Source: Methylomagnum ishizawai (GTDB lineage: Bacteria > Pseudomonadota > Gammaproteobacteria > Methylococcales > Methylococcaceae). Taken from it: a DNA stretch of 64,000 nucleotides. The notes below the pieces were generated by a model. That model was not told the DNA's origin. It did no database searches and saw only the letters and a list, made by a program, of their open reading frames with translations. The stretch spans positions 2,405,501 to 2,469,500 of the forward strand of contig NZ_FXAM01000001.1 in NCBI RefSeq assembly GCF_900155475.1, in the 5' to 3' direction. How positions within the stretch are numbered: the first letter of the stretch is position 1; every line of letters begins with the position of its first letter. A program made the translations under genes and the position numbers. This document shows, piece after piece, positions 1 through 7,520 of the stretch.

Positions 1-498
1 GGGCAGTTTGGCCGGCGTGGTGAAGACCCAATCGGCGTCCTTGGCCGCGCCATGGCAGCCCAGGCATTCTTGGGCGAATTGGGCGTCCTGCCCATAGGGG
101 GTGAATTTGTCCCCGAGCCAGCGGGCGAAGCCCCAGCCCCCGGTCGCCGCGTATTTGGCGGCGTCCTTCACCATCAGATCGGTATGCACATATTCGCCGG
201 GCACCACGGCGGTGGCGAATTTATCGTGGCTTTTCTGTTTCCAGGCGACCTTGGCGAGCATGGCCCCGTCCGGCCAGGGATGGGTTTGCCCGGAACGGGC
301 GGCCTCGATGGCCTTGTCGTTGCCCAAGATGGCCCGCAGGGTGCCGTTCTCGGTGCGCTGGGACACGCCCAGCAAGCGCCAGTTCTGGTAATCCTTGGGC
401 AGGGTGATGCCGTTCGGGGCCGGGGGCGCGGCGGCGGGGTCGGCGTGGCACGGGAAGGTATTGAGCGCTAGGGCCAGGACAAAAAAGGATCGCTTCAT
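1..498 (-). CDS. Cytochrome P460 family protein, 3'-truncated by the window edge
   Basis: Partial: 166 codons are visible and the C-terminus lies beyond base 1. A signal peptide (MKRSFFVLALALNTFPCHA) precedes a P460-type domain, with a DYQNWRLLG segment near residue 36, WPDGAMLAKVAWK near 75-87, a GGWGF motif near 120 and one haem c motif CLGCH at 145-149. In this family the periplasmic monohaem protein oxidises hydroxylamine or binds NO; the P460 chromophore needs a Lys cross-linked to the haem. Lys83 or Lys87 could be that residue, but I cannot align it securely. Methanotrophs make hydroxylamine when methane monooxygenase oxidises ammonia, so a detoxifying role fits. A cytochrome c'-beta without the cross-link is the alternative. 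Confidence 0.8.
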   Translation of the reverse strand, partial: MKRSFFVLALALNTFPCHADPAAAPPAPNGITLPKDYQNWRLLGVSQRTENGTLRAILGNDKAIEAARSGQTHPWPDGAMLAKVAWKQKSHDKFATAVVPGEYVHTDLMVKDAAKYAATGGWGFARWLGDKFTPYGQDAQFAQECLGCHGAAKDADWVFTTPAKLP

Positions 499-846
499 GA
501 TGGGGTTCCTCTGGGGCTGGGGCATATCAAGTTTAGAGTGGTTTTGCGGGAATCGGCGGCGCCGCGTGTTGTTTTGGCCGCTCCCACGGCGGGGGATTAT
601 TGCGTAATCCCGCCGCCTGGGGGAGGCTGTGGGGGATTTCGCGGCTGTCAAGGGAACTAATTCCGCCGGGGCCGTGAAATGGTGGGGTCGGTGGGGTTGG
701 CGGAATGCCTTTAAAGTCGGGCGATTGTCGGCTAGGGCGGTGGGCGGCGGCTTTCGCGGCCCTGACATAAACTGTAATATCGGTCCGGCGATAGCCGTGG
801 TCTCGGGTGGGTGCCCGGCGGCGGCCATTCCAAGGGGGAACCCTCG
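499..846. other. Intergenic region between divergent genes (348 bp)
   Basis: The region separates the divergent starts of the cytochrome P460 gene and the gene at 847, so it should carry both promoters. I see no convincing sigma70 pair, no RNA gene and no coding-like frame. The stretch near 765-780 is locally AT-richer, and a Shine-Dalgarno-like AAGGGGG lies just before 847. Confidence 0.5.
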
Positions 847-2550
847 ATGACAGAATCAGTATCCAATTTCGGAAGTCCCCGGCGGGTTCGATATCAAATC
901 GAACTTCCCGAGGCCAAGACCAAGGCGCTCGCCGCTTGGCTGGATGAATTGCCGTTGGCGAACCTGTTCCATTGCTTCGATGCCGTGGAGGCGGTGCTGG
1001 AATATTTCAACGGCGAAACCGCCATTCCCGGCGCGGCCCGCCTGGAAATGGCCGAACTGTTGAATCCCAAGGTGGCCCTGTTGGTCGGGCAATGCGAGGG
1101 GCATTTCATGGACGCCGCCCTGCCTTATCATCCCAAGGCCGAATTCTATGCCGGGGTGGCTTTCCGCCTGCAATATGGTTTGGGGATGGCCTACGCCCTG
1201 GCCGCGGCCGATCTCAAGCCGGCCCAAGGTTGGTTCGGCCACGGTGGCCAGCAAACCTTGAAAGCGGTACACCGGGCTTTGCAGCACCTGGGCTTGGCGC
1301 AATTGCGGGTGGCCCAGCAATACCTGAGCCTGCCGATGGATTATTGGGGGACTTGGTTCCGCCTCTACCGCCACGCCGAAGCCCACAAGCTTTTGCTAAG
1401 CCGTTTCGATTCCCCTGGCGAGCCCGACGCCTGCAAAACCCCGCTCGGACTTTTCAAGCGCGGCCTGTTGTTCTATCTGGCCGGCACCCGCCACCTGCGC
1501 CAACGCGACATGGCCCGCATCTACGACTTGCTGGGCCAATGGGCCGACCATGCCGAATGGAGGCCGGAAGCTTCCCAGGGTTGGCATTCCGCCGAATTCA
1601 TGGTCTATCTCGACGGCGATTGCCCGCCCTCGCGCAGCCTGCCGGGCGGTGCCCCGCAACTGCGCGGTATCTATTTCCTCTATACCCTGGGCTTGGCCCG
1701 GGTGATGGCGGAACTGGCCGAGGAGGCCGGAACCGGCCTGTCCGGGGACCGGCATCCCATCGACGAGTCTGTGCTATCGAGCGTGGCCCGCAACCTGGAA
1801 GGCATTCAGAAGCGCAGGGCGGACCGCAAGGTGCGTGATCGCGCCTGCCATTGCGTCGTGGGTCTGAACAAACTGATCGCCGCGCTTGCCCCGTCCGGCT
1901 CCGACGCCGCGGAAGCCGCCATCCCAGTCGAATCGGACCCATCCGCCAAGCTGGCCCGGCGGCTCGGTTTGATCCTGGGGCGGGATTTGGATAACGAGGA
2001 TGCCGACCTGCGTAGCGAAATCACCCTGCCCAGGCTGATGCGCAAGGGAGGGCTGAGCCGGGACGAGATTTGGACGGCACGGCGGGAGGAAGAACCCGAA
2101 ACCGCCGGGGACCGGGCCAGGGTCGAGGGCCGGATCGCCAATGTCGGGGTGAACGATTACTGCATCGTATGGCCCCTGGACCAGGTGGCTGAGATCAAGG
2201 TCGGCGAGGTGATCGGCGTGAGCGAACCCGGCCAGCCTTTGTTCATCGGTGTGATCCGCTGGTTGCATTGTGGCGAGGGCCGGGTGCGCTTCGGCGTGGA
2301 ACGGCTGACCCTGTGCGCCGAGGTGGTCGAATTGCTGGACCAGGATATGCAACCGATGGCCAGGGGCTTGTTGTTGCCGCCCGAACCGGGATTCCGGGGC
2401 GAACCGGAATTGTTGGCCCTCCCTGGGAAAACCCACCCCGGCGGCATGGTGCGCCAAAGGACCGGGGAGGGGAGCCGCTTGTTCCGTGCCTATACCTTGC
2501 TCAAGAACGCGGCCTCGTTCAGCCGGTTCGCCATGATCGCCCTGCAATGA
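847..2550 (+). CDS. Protein of unknown function with a possible PilZ-like C-terminal barrel
   Basis: 567 aa, with no signal peptide or membrane segment. The start at 847 is preferred over an in-frame ATG at 811 because an AAGGGGGAA Shine-Dalgarno-like run lies directly upstream of it. The N-terminal ~370 residues look helical, rich in Leu and Ala. Residues ~420-500 (RIANVGVNDYCIVWPL, GEVIGVSE, GVIRWLH, RFGVERL) have the strand pattern of a small barrel resembling PilZ-type domains, but the RxxxR and D/NxSxxG signatures are not evident, so c-di-GMP binding is only a guess. It faces the mxa operon convergently, with 6 bp between it and the DUF2905 pseudogene. Confidence 0.65.
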   Translation: MTESVSNFGSPRRVRYQIELPEAKTKALAAWLDELPLANLFHCFDAVEAVLEYFNGETAIPGAARLEMAELLNPKVALLVGQCEGHFMDAALPYHPKAEFYAGVAFRLQYGLGMAYALAAADLKPAQGWFGHGGQQTLKAVHRALQHLGLAQLRVAQQYLSLPMDYWGTWFRLYRHAEAHKLLLSRFDSPGEPDACKTPLGLFKRGLLFYLAGTRHLRQRDMARIYDLLGQWADHAEWRPEASQGWHSAEFMVYLDGDCPPSRSLPGGAPQLRGIYFLYTLGLARVMAELAEEAGTGLSGDRHPIDESVLSSVARNLEGIQKRRADRKVRDRACHCVVGLNKLIAALAPSGSDAAEAAIPVESDPSAKLARRLGLILGRDLDNEDADLRSEITLPRLMRKGGLSRDEIWTARREEEPETAGDRARVEGRIANVGVNDYCIVWPLDQVAEIKVGEVIGVSEPGQPLFIGVIRWLHCGEGRVRFGVERLTLCAEVVELLDQDMQPMARGLLLPPEPGFRGEPELLALPGKTHPGGMVRQRTGEGSRLFRAYTLLKNAASFSRFAMIALQ

Positions 2551-2556
2551 ATGGCC

Positions 2557-2772
2557 TCAGCGCCGGAACCACAGGTTGGCGAGCAGCGTCAACGCCGCGC
2601 TGACCACGATCATGCTGGTGATGGGGACGAAGATGACGCGCTTGCCGTCCTGGATGTGGATATCGCCCGGCAGTTTCCCGAACTAGCCCAGCAAGCCCGG
2701 CGCATAGGACAGCGCCAACCCGGCCAAGACCAGGGCCAGACCCAGCCCGATCAAGCCTTTTCCCCAATCCAT
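2557..2772 (-). pseudogene. DUF2905 family small membrane protein with in-frame amber stop
   Basis: From ATG at 2772 the frame reads a short start (MDWGKGLIGLGLALVLAG) and one membrane helix, then meets TAG at 2685-2683 (codon 30). It continues in the same frame with FGKLPGDIHIQDGK and a second helix ending LWFRR, stopping at 2559-2557. The two parts together make a typical DUF2905 protein of ~70 aa (two helices flanking a G(K/R)LPGDI motif). The stop sits where a Trp (TGG) would be a single base change away. The start overlaps the end of mxaL by 22 bp, so it is the last gene of that operon. A sequencing error, a real nonsense mutation or amber suppression are all possible. Confidence 0.7.
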
Positions 2773-3701
2773 TCTTCGGTCCTCCGTTTTCCGCGGCGGG
2801 CCGCCGGCCAGTGCGCCGCCAATAACAAAACCCAAGCCGCGAGTCCCAGGACGGGCCGCATATCGGTATCGACCGTGCGGCGGGCGGCGAATTCCGGTGC
2901 CCGCAGCAAGCGGCCCAGGTCCGCCGGGTCTTGCAGCCGGTGGTAGCGCAGCCCGGTGATGGCGGCCAGTTCCTGTAGGTGGGTCTCGTCCAGCCAGGAC
3001 AGGAACAGTCCGGTCCTAGGCAAGGCCGGGACTTGTGCCTGGGCTTGGGTATAGGTGGCGGTCAGGACCGGCGGGGCTTCGATATCGGCGTTTTCCCAAT
3101 AGCCGAGGAAGCGGTTGTCGCGGTCGTAGCGCGGCACCGCGGTGGGCTGGGTGCCGCCGGTGCCGACGATCACGCCCCGGACCGCGCCGGGCTGGCCCTG
3201 GAACAAGGCGCGGACGCTGGGCGGCGGGGTTTCCTGGCCGTCGGTGAAGAAGGCCAGCCGGATCGACGGATCGCGCTTGCCGATCTCGCGCAGCGCCGCG
3301 TACAGCCCTTGCTCGACGAAGGTGTTGGCCGACCAGGCCATGCGCCAATCGATATGGGCCAGCGCGTCGTCGATCACCGGGAAATGCCCGCACACCTCCA
3401 AAGGCTCGAACAGGAATTGCACATTCTGGGTGGTGAAGAGGCCCAGCCCCGCCTCCGAGCCGCAAGGCAGTTCGGCCAGTACCCGGCGGATCGCGGCCTT
3501 GGCGTATTCCAGGCGTTCCGGGGGCAGCCCCTCGGCGTGGTAGTCGCGGGTGTTCATGCTCTGGGTGATGTCCAGCACGAACCAATAGCGGTAGACCGGC
3601 CTAGGCAGGGCGAGCCGCGGCTGGAACAAAGTCCAGGCCAGCAAGCCCGCCGCCAGCCACAGGGCGAATTTGCGGCCATCGGCCCGGAACCGGCTGCTCA
3701 T
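2751..3701 (-). CDS. mxaL: MxaL, von Willebrand factor A domain protein for methanol dehydrogenase maturation
   Basis: 316 aa. A membrane segment near residues 10-28 is followed by a vWA domain. The MIDAS start reads FVLDITQSMNT (D-x-T-x-S variant, residues ~42-52), with FFTDGQETPP near 150. A C-terminal hydrophobic helix (VLGLAAWVLLLAAHWPA) lies at ~285-302, giving a vWA domain held between two helices on the periplasmic side. In methylotrophs MxaA, C, K and L are needed to insert Ca2+ into the PQQ methanol dehydrogenase; the precise role of each is not settled. Its ATG overlaps the mxaK stop (ATGA), so the genes are translationally coupled. Identity rests on vWA content plus the A-C-K-L order. 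Confidence 0.85.
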   Translation of the reverse strand: MSSRFRADGRKFALWLAAGLLAWTLFQPRLALPRPVYRYWFVLDITQSMNTRDYHAEGLPPERLEYAKAAIRRVLAELPCGSEAGLGLFTTQNVQFLFEPLEVCGHFPVIDDALAHIDWRMAWSANTFVEQGLYAALREIGKRDPSIRLAFFTDGQETPPPSVRALFQGQPGAVRGVIVGTGGTQPTAVPRYDRDNRFLGYWENADIEAPPVLTATYTQAQAQVPALPRTGLFLSWLDETHLQELAAITGLRYHRLQDPADLGRLLRAPEFAARRTVDTDMRPVLGLAAWVLLLAAHWPAARRGKRRTEEWIGEKA

Positions 3702-4240
3702 GGCCCGCCTCCCGGCAGGCTGGGCAGGGTGGCGTAGACGCTGCCCTTGGAGGCTTTGAAATCCGATTTGGGCTTTTCCTTGGGCGGCGGGGTGATGCGG
3801 TAGGCGTATTCCAGGTTGTAGCGGGCGTCCCAGTTTTCGGGGGAGAGCCGCAGGGCCGCCCTGAGGTTTTCTTTGGCGGCGGACACCAGGGTATTCACCC
3901 GCACATATTCCAGCACGCCGCGGGCGTTCCAGAGCCGGGCCGCGTCGCCCAGGTAGAGCGTCCCCAGGTTGTAATACACCCGCGCCTGGAAAGCCGCATC
4001 CCCGGTCTGGGTGAGCGTGCCATAGAGCCGGAGGGCTTCCTGGGTATCGCCGTGGCGGGCCAGGTCGTGGGCCTTGGCGAAGACCAAGGCCGGTGGCGTG
4101 GCGGGATCGACCTGGATGCGTCCGGGCGCGGCGATCAGCGCGTTATCGCGGTTTGCCCGCCATAGGTGCCAGCCTTCGTGGGCGGCTCCCGCCAGCGCCA
4201 AGGCCAGCGCGGCCCGGAGCGCGAGGTTCAGGCGTGCCAT
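3698..4240 (-). CDS. mxaK: MxaK, methanol dehydrogenase accessory protein
   Basis: 180 aa. The ATG at 4240, which overlaps the end of mxaC by 13 bp, is preferred because it begins directly before an N-terminal hydrophobic helix (LALRAALALALAGAA). The rest is helical with TPR-like character (ARHGDTQEALRLYGTL, VYYNLGTLYLGDA, ENLRAALRLSPENWDARYNL). The product is probably an inner-membrane-anchored periplasmic adaptor working with the two vWA proteins MxaC and MxaL in calcium insertion into methanol dehydrogenase. MxaK is poorly conserved in sequence, so the name relies mainly on its place between mxaC and mxaL. Confidence 0.8.
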   Translation of the reverse strand: MARLNLALRAALALALAGAAHEGWHLWRANRDNALIAAPGRIQVDPATPPALVFAKAHDLARHGDTQEALRLYGTLTQTGDAAFQARVYYNLGTLYLGDAARLWNARGVLEYVRVNTLVSAAKENLRAALRLSPENWDARYNLEYAYRITPPPKEKPKSDFKASKGSVYATLPSLPGGGP

Positions 4241-5208
4241 GTTTCGATCTCCAGGGTTTTGGCGGCGATGAGCAAGAGCAGCCAGGGCAGGGCCGCGCCA
4301 TAGCACCAGCCGGATAAATCCTGCCGTGGTAGTTTTTCGCGGTAGCGCAGGGGCAGGTTTTCCAAGCGTTCCACCTCGGCGATGGCGGCCCGCATCGCCG
4401 CCGGGTTGTCGGCCTCGAAAGCCCGGTAGGGAATCCCCAGGCTTTGGAAATATTGGTCGAGGAAATATTCCGGGGTGGTGCTTTCGTTGGGGTTGGCGGG
4501 TTTGTCGGCCAGCCGTCCGCTGTTGGGATTGCGTAGGTAAATCCAATACAGGCCGGTCCGGGTCTCCTGGAAGCTTTGGCGCAGGCGGTCGCGGGTTTCC
4601 TCGTCGATGCGGGCCGCGCCGTCGGAAACCAGTAACACGATGCGCGAGCCGGTCGGGGGGCGTCCTGCGAAAAAATCCAGCGCCATCGCCAGCCCCGGCG
4701 CGATGTGGGTGATGCCGTGGCCGCGCCCGCCCGCCGCCGCGATGGCGGCTTCGACCGCCGCCCGGTCCTCGGTCAGTGGCAGCACATAGACCGGGGCCGC
4801 CGCGAAATCCACCATGGCGAACAAATCATGCTCGCGCCGGGCCACGAACTCGCCCAGGAGTTGGCGGGCCACGGCGCTTTTGGATTCGCTGGTCTTGGCC
4901 CCCAGATATTTGCCGGTGAAGTTCTCGTTCATGCTGCTGCTGCGGTCGAGCAACAGCACGATGTGGGCGCCGGTGCCGGTTTTTTCCACCCATTGCTCGC
5001 GCAGATAAGGACCGGCCAGGGCCAGGGCCAGGCACAGCGCCGCCGCCGAACCCGCGCATTTGAGCAGCCGGTCCAGCCCGGTGGAGACGGGATCGTCTGG
5101 CACCAGGGCCAGGGCGGAATAGAGCAGGGCCGGGGGACGCGCCAGCCAAGGCAGGATCGCCCCGAGTCCTAGCAGCAAGGCCCAGGGTTCGGCGAGTTCC
5201 AGGTTCAA
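4228..5208 (-). CDS. mxaC: MxaC, von Willebrand factor A domain protein for methanol dehydrogenase maturation
   Basis: 326 aa. Translation appears to begin at TTG (5208-5206), which overlaps the mxaA stop. Two N-terminal hydrophobic segments (residues ~8-35 and 52-68) lead into a vWA domain with a complete MIDAS motif, LLLDRSSSMNE (D-x-S-x-S, near residue 86), and LLVSDGAARID near 193. A hydrophobic C-terminus (ALPWLLLLIAAKTL) gives a second anchor. This matches the membrane-bound batI/batA-like vWA protein MxaC. It belongs to the same chain of overlapping genes as mxaA, mxaK and mxaL, so stoichiometric expression is likely. Confidence 0.85.
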   Translation of the reverse strand: MNLELAEPWALLLGLGAILPWLARPPALLYSALALVPDDPVSTGLDRLLKCAGSAAALCLALALAGPYLREQWVEKTGTGAHIVLLLDRSSSMNENFTGKYLGAKTSESKSAVARQLLGEFVARREHDLFAMVDFAAAPVYVLPLTEDRAAVEAAIAAAGGRGHGITHIAPGLAMALDFFAGRPPTGSRIVLLVSDGAARIDEETRDRLRQSFQETRTGLYWIYLRNPNSGRLADKPANPNESTTPEYFLDQYFQSLGIPYRAFEADNPAAMRAAIAEVERLENLPLRYREKLPRQDLSGWCYGAALPWLLLLIAAKTLEIETWHA

Positions 5209-6110
5209 GCCTGCCTCCGTTCGGCCTGGGCGCAGCGGCGGCAGAGTGCTTGCAGCCGGGTGGCGGGATAATCGGGCGGGAGGGGAGCGTCGGGCGCGGC
5301 GAAGAACACGCGCCGCGACAGCCTGAAGAATCCGGCCAATTCTTCCCGCAATTCGGCGAAGGCGGGATGCGCCGCGCAGAAGCCGCCGAGTTGCTCGGCG
5401 AACAGGCTGTGGCCCGCGGTTTCGTTCAAAGCTTGGTGTAGGCGCTGGACCGCCGCGCGGTAGCTTTCCGGCGTGGCACCGCGCCAGGTTTGCCGCCGTA
5501 ATTCACGGTAGGCGCGGGCGAACGGGTGGGGTCTGGAACCATGCCGCCGCCAAGCCATGAGGCCGAACAGGGCCGCGCCGAGGCCGAGATAGCCCACGAG
5601 GCGCGTGGCGTGGGGTCGGGTCGGCAGCGCCACGGGGGGCTGTGCTTCCCGGGTCGTCACTTGTTCGTCGGCGAGGTCGGGCGCGATCAGCGGCGCGACG
5701 GTGAAGCGCCATTCGGGCAGGGTGGCGGTCAGCGGACCGGGTCCCTGGAAGCGTAAGGGCAGGGCGGGGACCGTCGCCGTTTCGATGGCGCGAACCCCTT
5801 TGAAAACTTGGTAGGCGACGCGGACTTGGTAAACCGAGGTATCGTCCCGTTGTTCCAGATGCCATTTGCTACCGCGCACTTCGAGGTATTCGTCCAGCGC
5901 CCCGGTTTGGGGCAGATATCCGGTTTCGAGCGCATAGCCCGCCGGGACCGAGACGGTGAAGGTTTGTTCGAGGATATCGCCCATGGCGTAGCCGAAATCG
6001 CGGGGGGGCTGGACTTGGAGACGCGGCGTGGCCGGGCCGGGACCGGCCAGGGCGGAGCCGGTGCAGAGCAGGAACCACACCGCGAAGGTGCGGGAGCGCG
6101 GGGCGATCAT
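5205..6110 (-). CDS. mxaA: MxaA, methanol dehydrogenase maturation protein
   Basis: 301 aa. An N-terminal signal peptide or anchor (FAVWFLLCTGSALA) is followed by a beta-rich periplasmic part (residues ~25-180), one membrane helix near 189-205 (LVGYLGLGAALFGLMAW) and a helical cytoplasmic tail containing FARAYRELRR and SLFAEQLGGF. This layout fits MxaA, which methylotrophs need for Ca2+ loading of methanol dehydrogenase. It is the first mxa gene of this block and starts 14 bp downstream of the PilZ gene. No mxaF, mxaI, mxaR or mxaS is present in the window, so this block is separated from any mxaFJGIRS genes by at least the genes seen here. Confidence 0.85.
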   Translation of the reverse strand: MIAPRSRTFAVWFLLCTGSALAGPGPATPRLQVQPPRDFGYAMGDILEQTFTVSVPAGYALETGYLPQTGALDEYLEVRGSKWHLEQRDDTSVYQVRVAYQVFKGVRAIETATVPALPLRFQGPGPLTATLPEWRFTVAPLIAPDLADEQVTTREAQPPVALPTRPHATRLVGYLGLGAALFGLMAWRRHGSRPHPFARAYRELRRQTWRGATPESYRAAVQRLHQALNETAGHSLFAEQLGGFCAAHPAFAELREELAGFFRLSRRVFFAAPDAPLPPDYPATRLQALCRRCAQAERRQA

Positions 6111-6124
6111 GGGCGTAGTCGCCG

Positions 6125-6439
6125 TTATTCGTCGTCGTCCCGGAAGCGGTAGGTGTTGTCGCCCACCCCATCCATGCGGTTGATCTGGAAGCCGATATGG
6201 CAGGTGCCTTCCGGTTGTGGGGTGATGCGTACCACCGTGACTAGACCTTCGACGCTTTGGTCCGGCAACTCGATCCTGAGGATTTGTTCAGGTTGCAAGC
6301 CGGGATTGTGGTCGAATTCGGCTTGCAGTCCCCGCAGGGACAAATCCAGCAGGGAGAATTTCCGCTCTTCGCCGGATGGTAGAATCAGGTATCCGGTCGA
6401 TGTCAGCTTTTTCCGGTAAAAATGCCTCTGTTCGCTCAT
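6125..6439 (-). CDS. PilZ domain protein, probable c-di-GMP receptor
   Basis: 104 aa, essentially one PilZ domain. The two binding signatures are recognisable: the N-terminal arginine motif around RHFYRKKL (residues 5-12) and the D-x-S-x-x-G motif DLSLRG (residues 32-37). Length and strand pattern match single-domain PilZ adaptors, which bind cyclic di-GMP and act on a protein partner. It ends 14 bp before mxaA on the same strand, with no terminator between, so it is probably the first gene of the mxaACKL transcript. That suggests a link between c-di-GMP signalling and methanol oxidation, but position is the only evidence. Confidence 0.85.
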   Translation of the reverse strand: MSEQRHFYRKKLTSTGYLILPSGEERKFSLLDLSLRGLQAEFDHNPGLQPEQILRIELPDQSVEGLVTVVRITPQPEGTCHIGFQINRMDGVGDNTYRFRDDDE

Positions 6440-6592
6440 GTCGTGTCCTTGGAATCTAGTGGGATTGTGGCCGGGGAAACCGCGGCACAGTTTAACGTTC
6501 CATAGGGCCGGGGGTGAACGGGGCCGACGTTTTTCCAGCGGGACGTGCCCGAGCCGGCATCGATCCCCCTATCCGCGATGAAGTGGAGTTTT

Positions 6593-6991
6593 ATGAAGAA
6601 AATCAATTATATGGCCGTCGCGGTGGTGTGCCTCGGCCTAGCCAGCGCCCCGGCCTGCCACGCGCAGCGCGAACCGGCCCCGGCCTATCGGGGCTATACC
6701 GGCACCATTGCCGAGAAGTTCGGGACCGGCGTCACCAATATGGGCTTGGGTTGGGTGGAAATCCCCAAGACCATGTATGTGTCCTCGATGCAGGACGGCG
6801 TGTTGTCGGGCCTGACCCTGGGCCTGTTCAAGGGCATGGCGAACACCTTCGGCAGGATGTTCCTGGGGATGGCGGATATGTTCACCTTCATGATCCCGAC
6901 CAAGCCCATGGTTACGCCGGATGTGGTATGGCGCGATTTCGGCACGGAAACTTCGTATAGCAATAGCTGGGAGTTGTACAACACCCGCTAG
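6593..6991 (+). CDS. Exosortase system-associated protein, TIGR04073 family
   Basis: 132 aa. Start at 6593 (MKKINYMAVAVVCLGLASAPACHA) gives a clean signal peptide with a GGAG-type ribosome site in GTGGAGTTTT; an earlier in-frame start would put unrelated residues before it. The mature part holds the family core: KFGTGVTNMGLGWVEIPKT, a Gly-rich segment LSGLTLGLFKGM and a C-terminal PDVVW. TIGR04073 proteins occur in genomes with exosortase/PEP-CTERM systems; their function is unknown. No exosortase or PEP-CTERM gene is visible in the window. Confidence 0.8.
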   Translation: MKKINYMAVAVVCLGLASAPACHAQREPAPAYRGYTGTIAEKFGTGVTNMGLGWVEIPKTMYVSSMQDGVLSGLTLGLFKGMANTFGRMFLGMADMFTFMIPTKPMVTPDVVWRDFGTETSYSNSWELYNTR

Positions 6992-7023
6992 GACATTTTC
7001 GGAACGGGTGTACGGTCCTCAGC

Positions 7024-7054
7024 GTAGGTGGGCATGTCCCCATGCCCACCCTAC
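7024..7054. repeat. Inverted repeat between convergent genes, possible bidirectional terminator
   Basis: A near-perfect hairpin pairs GTAGGTGGGCATG with CATGCCCACCCTAC around a TCCC loop. It lies between convergent genes ending at 6991 and 7087, so it could stop transcription from both sides or be a dispersed REP-like element. No long T-run follows. Confidence 0.55.
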
Positions 7055-7086
7055 AGAAAATATGAAAACGCTTTGGCGAGGGGCCG

Positions 7087-7455
7087 TCACTGGCCGATCA
7101 ACTCGAAGGCGTTGCCGTCGGGGTCGCGGCAGAACAGGGCGGGACGGCCCGAGCGGCTGAGGGTGTAGGGGATGCCCGCTTGTTCCAGGTCGGCTTTGAG
7201 GGCGTCGAGGTCGGCCACCCGCAGGGCGGTATGGCGGTCGCGCCCGCCGTGTTCGGGTTTTGCAAGGCCGAATTCGGGGCTGGGCAGGGCGAGCAGGTGG
7301 ATTTGTTGGTCGCCGATGTCGTACCACGCGCCGTCGAAGTCGAAATTGGGGCGCTTGGGATTGGGGACCAGCCCCAGGATGCCCTCGTAGAAGGGGCGGG
7401 CCAGGGCCATATCGCTGACCATGATGGAGGCGTGGTGGAAGGCGGTGATTCGCAT
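7087..7455 (-). CDS. VOC (glyoxalase/bleomycin-resistance/dioxygenase) superfamily protein
   Basis: 122 aa, the usual size of a single-subunit VOC protein made of two beta-alpha-beta-beta-beta modules. Metal-site candidates are His8 in FHHASIMVSD, the HLLALP segment near residue 53, HTALRVADLDALKADLEQAG (~75-94), and Glu118 in FCRDPDGNAFELIGQ. The D-P-D-G-N-x-x-E pattern is typical. Substrate cannot be told from sequence; lactoylglutathione lyase-like, dioxygenase-like or antibiotic-binding roles all remain open. It stands alone, with a hairpin downstream and a gene of different composition divergently upstream. Confidence 0.85.
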   Translation of the reverse strand: MRITAFHHASIMVSDMALARPFYEGILGLVPNPKRPNFDFDGAWYDIGDQQIHLLALPSPEFGLAKPEHGGRDRHTALRVADLDALKADLEQAGIPYTLSRSGRPALFCRDPDGNAFELIGQ

Positions 7456-7520
7456 GGGAAGCTCCTGTGTCGGGTGGTTTTGTGCCGGATGATCGCAAAG
7501 GGGGATGGCGCGGCGGGCTT

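Noticed and set aside
6514..6960. A 148-codon plus-strand frame overlapping the TIGR04073 gene
   Set aside because: It is Arg/Gly/Pro-rich with no domain, while the overlapping frame has a signal peptide and family motifs.
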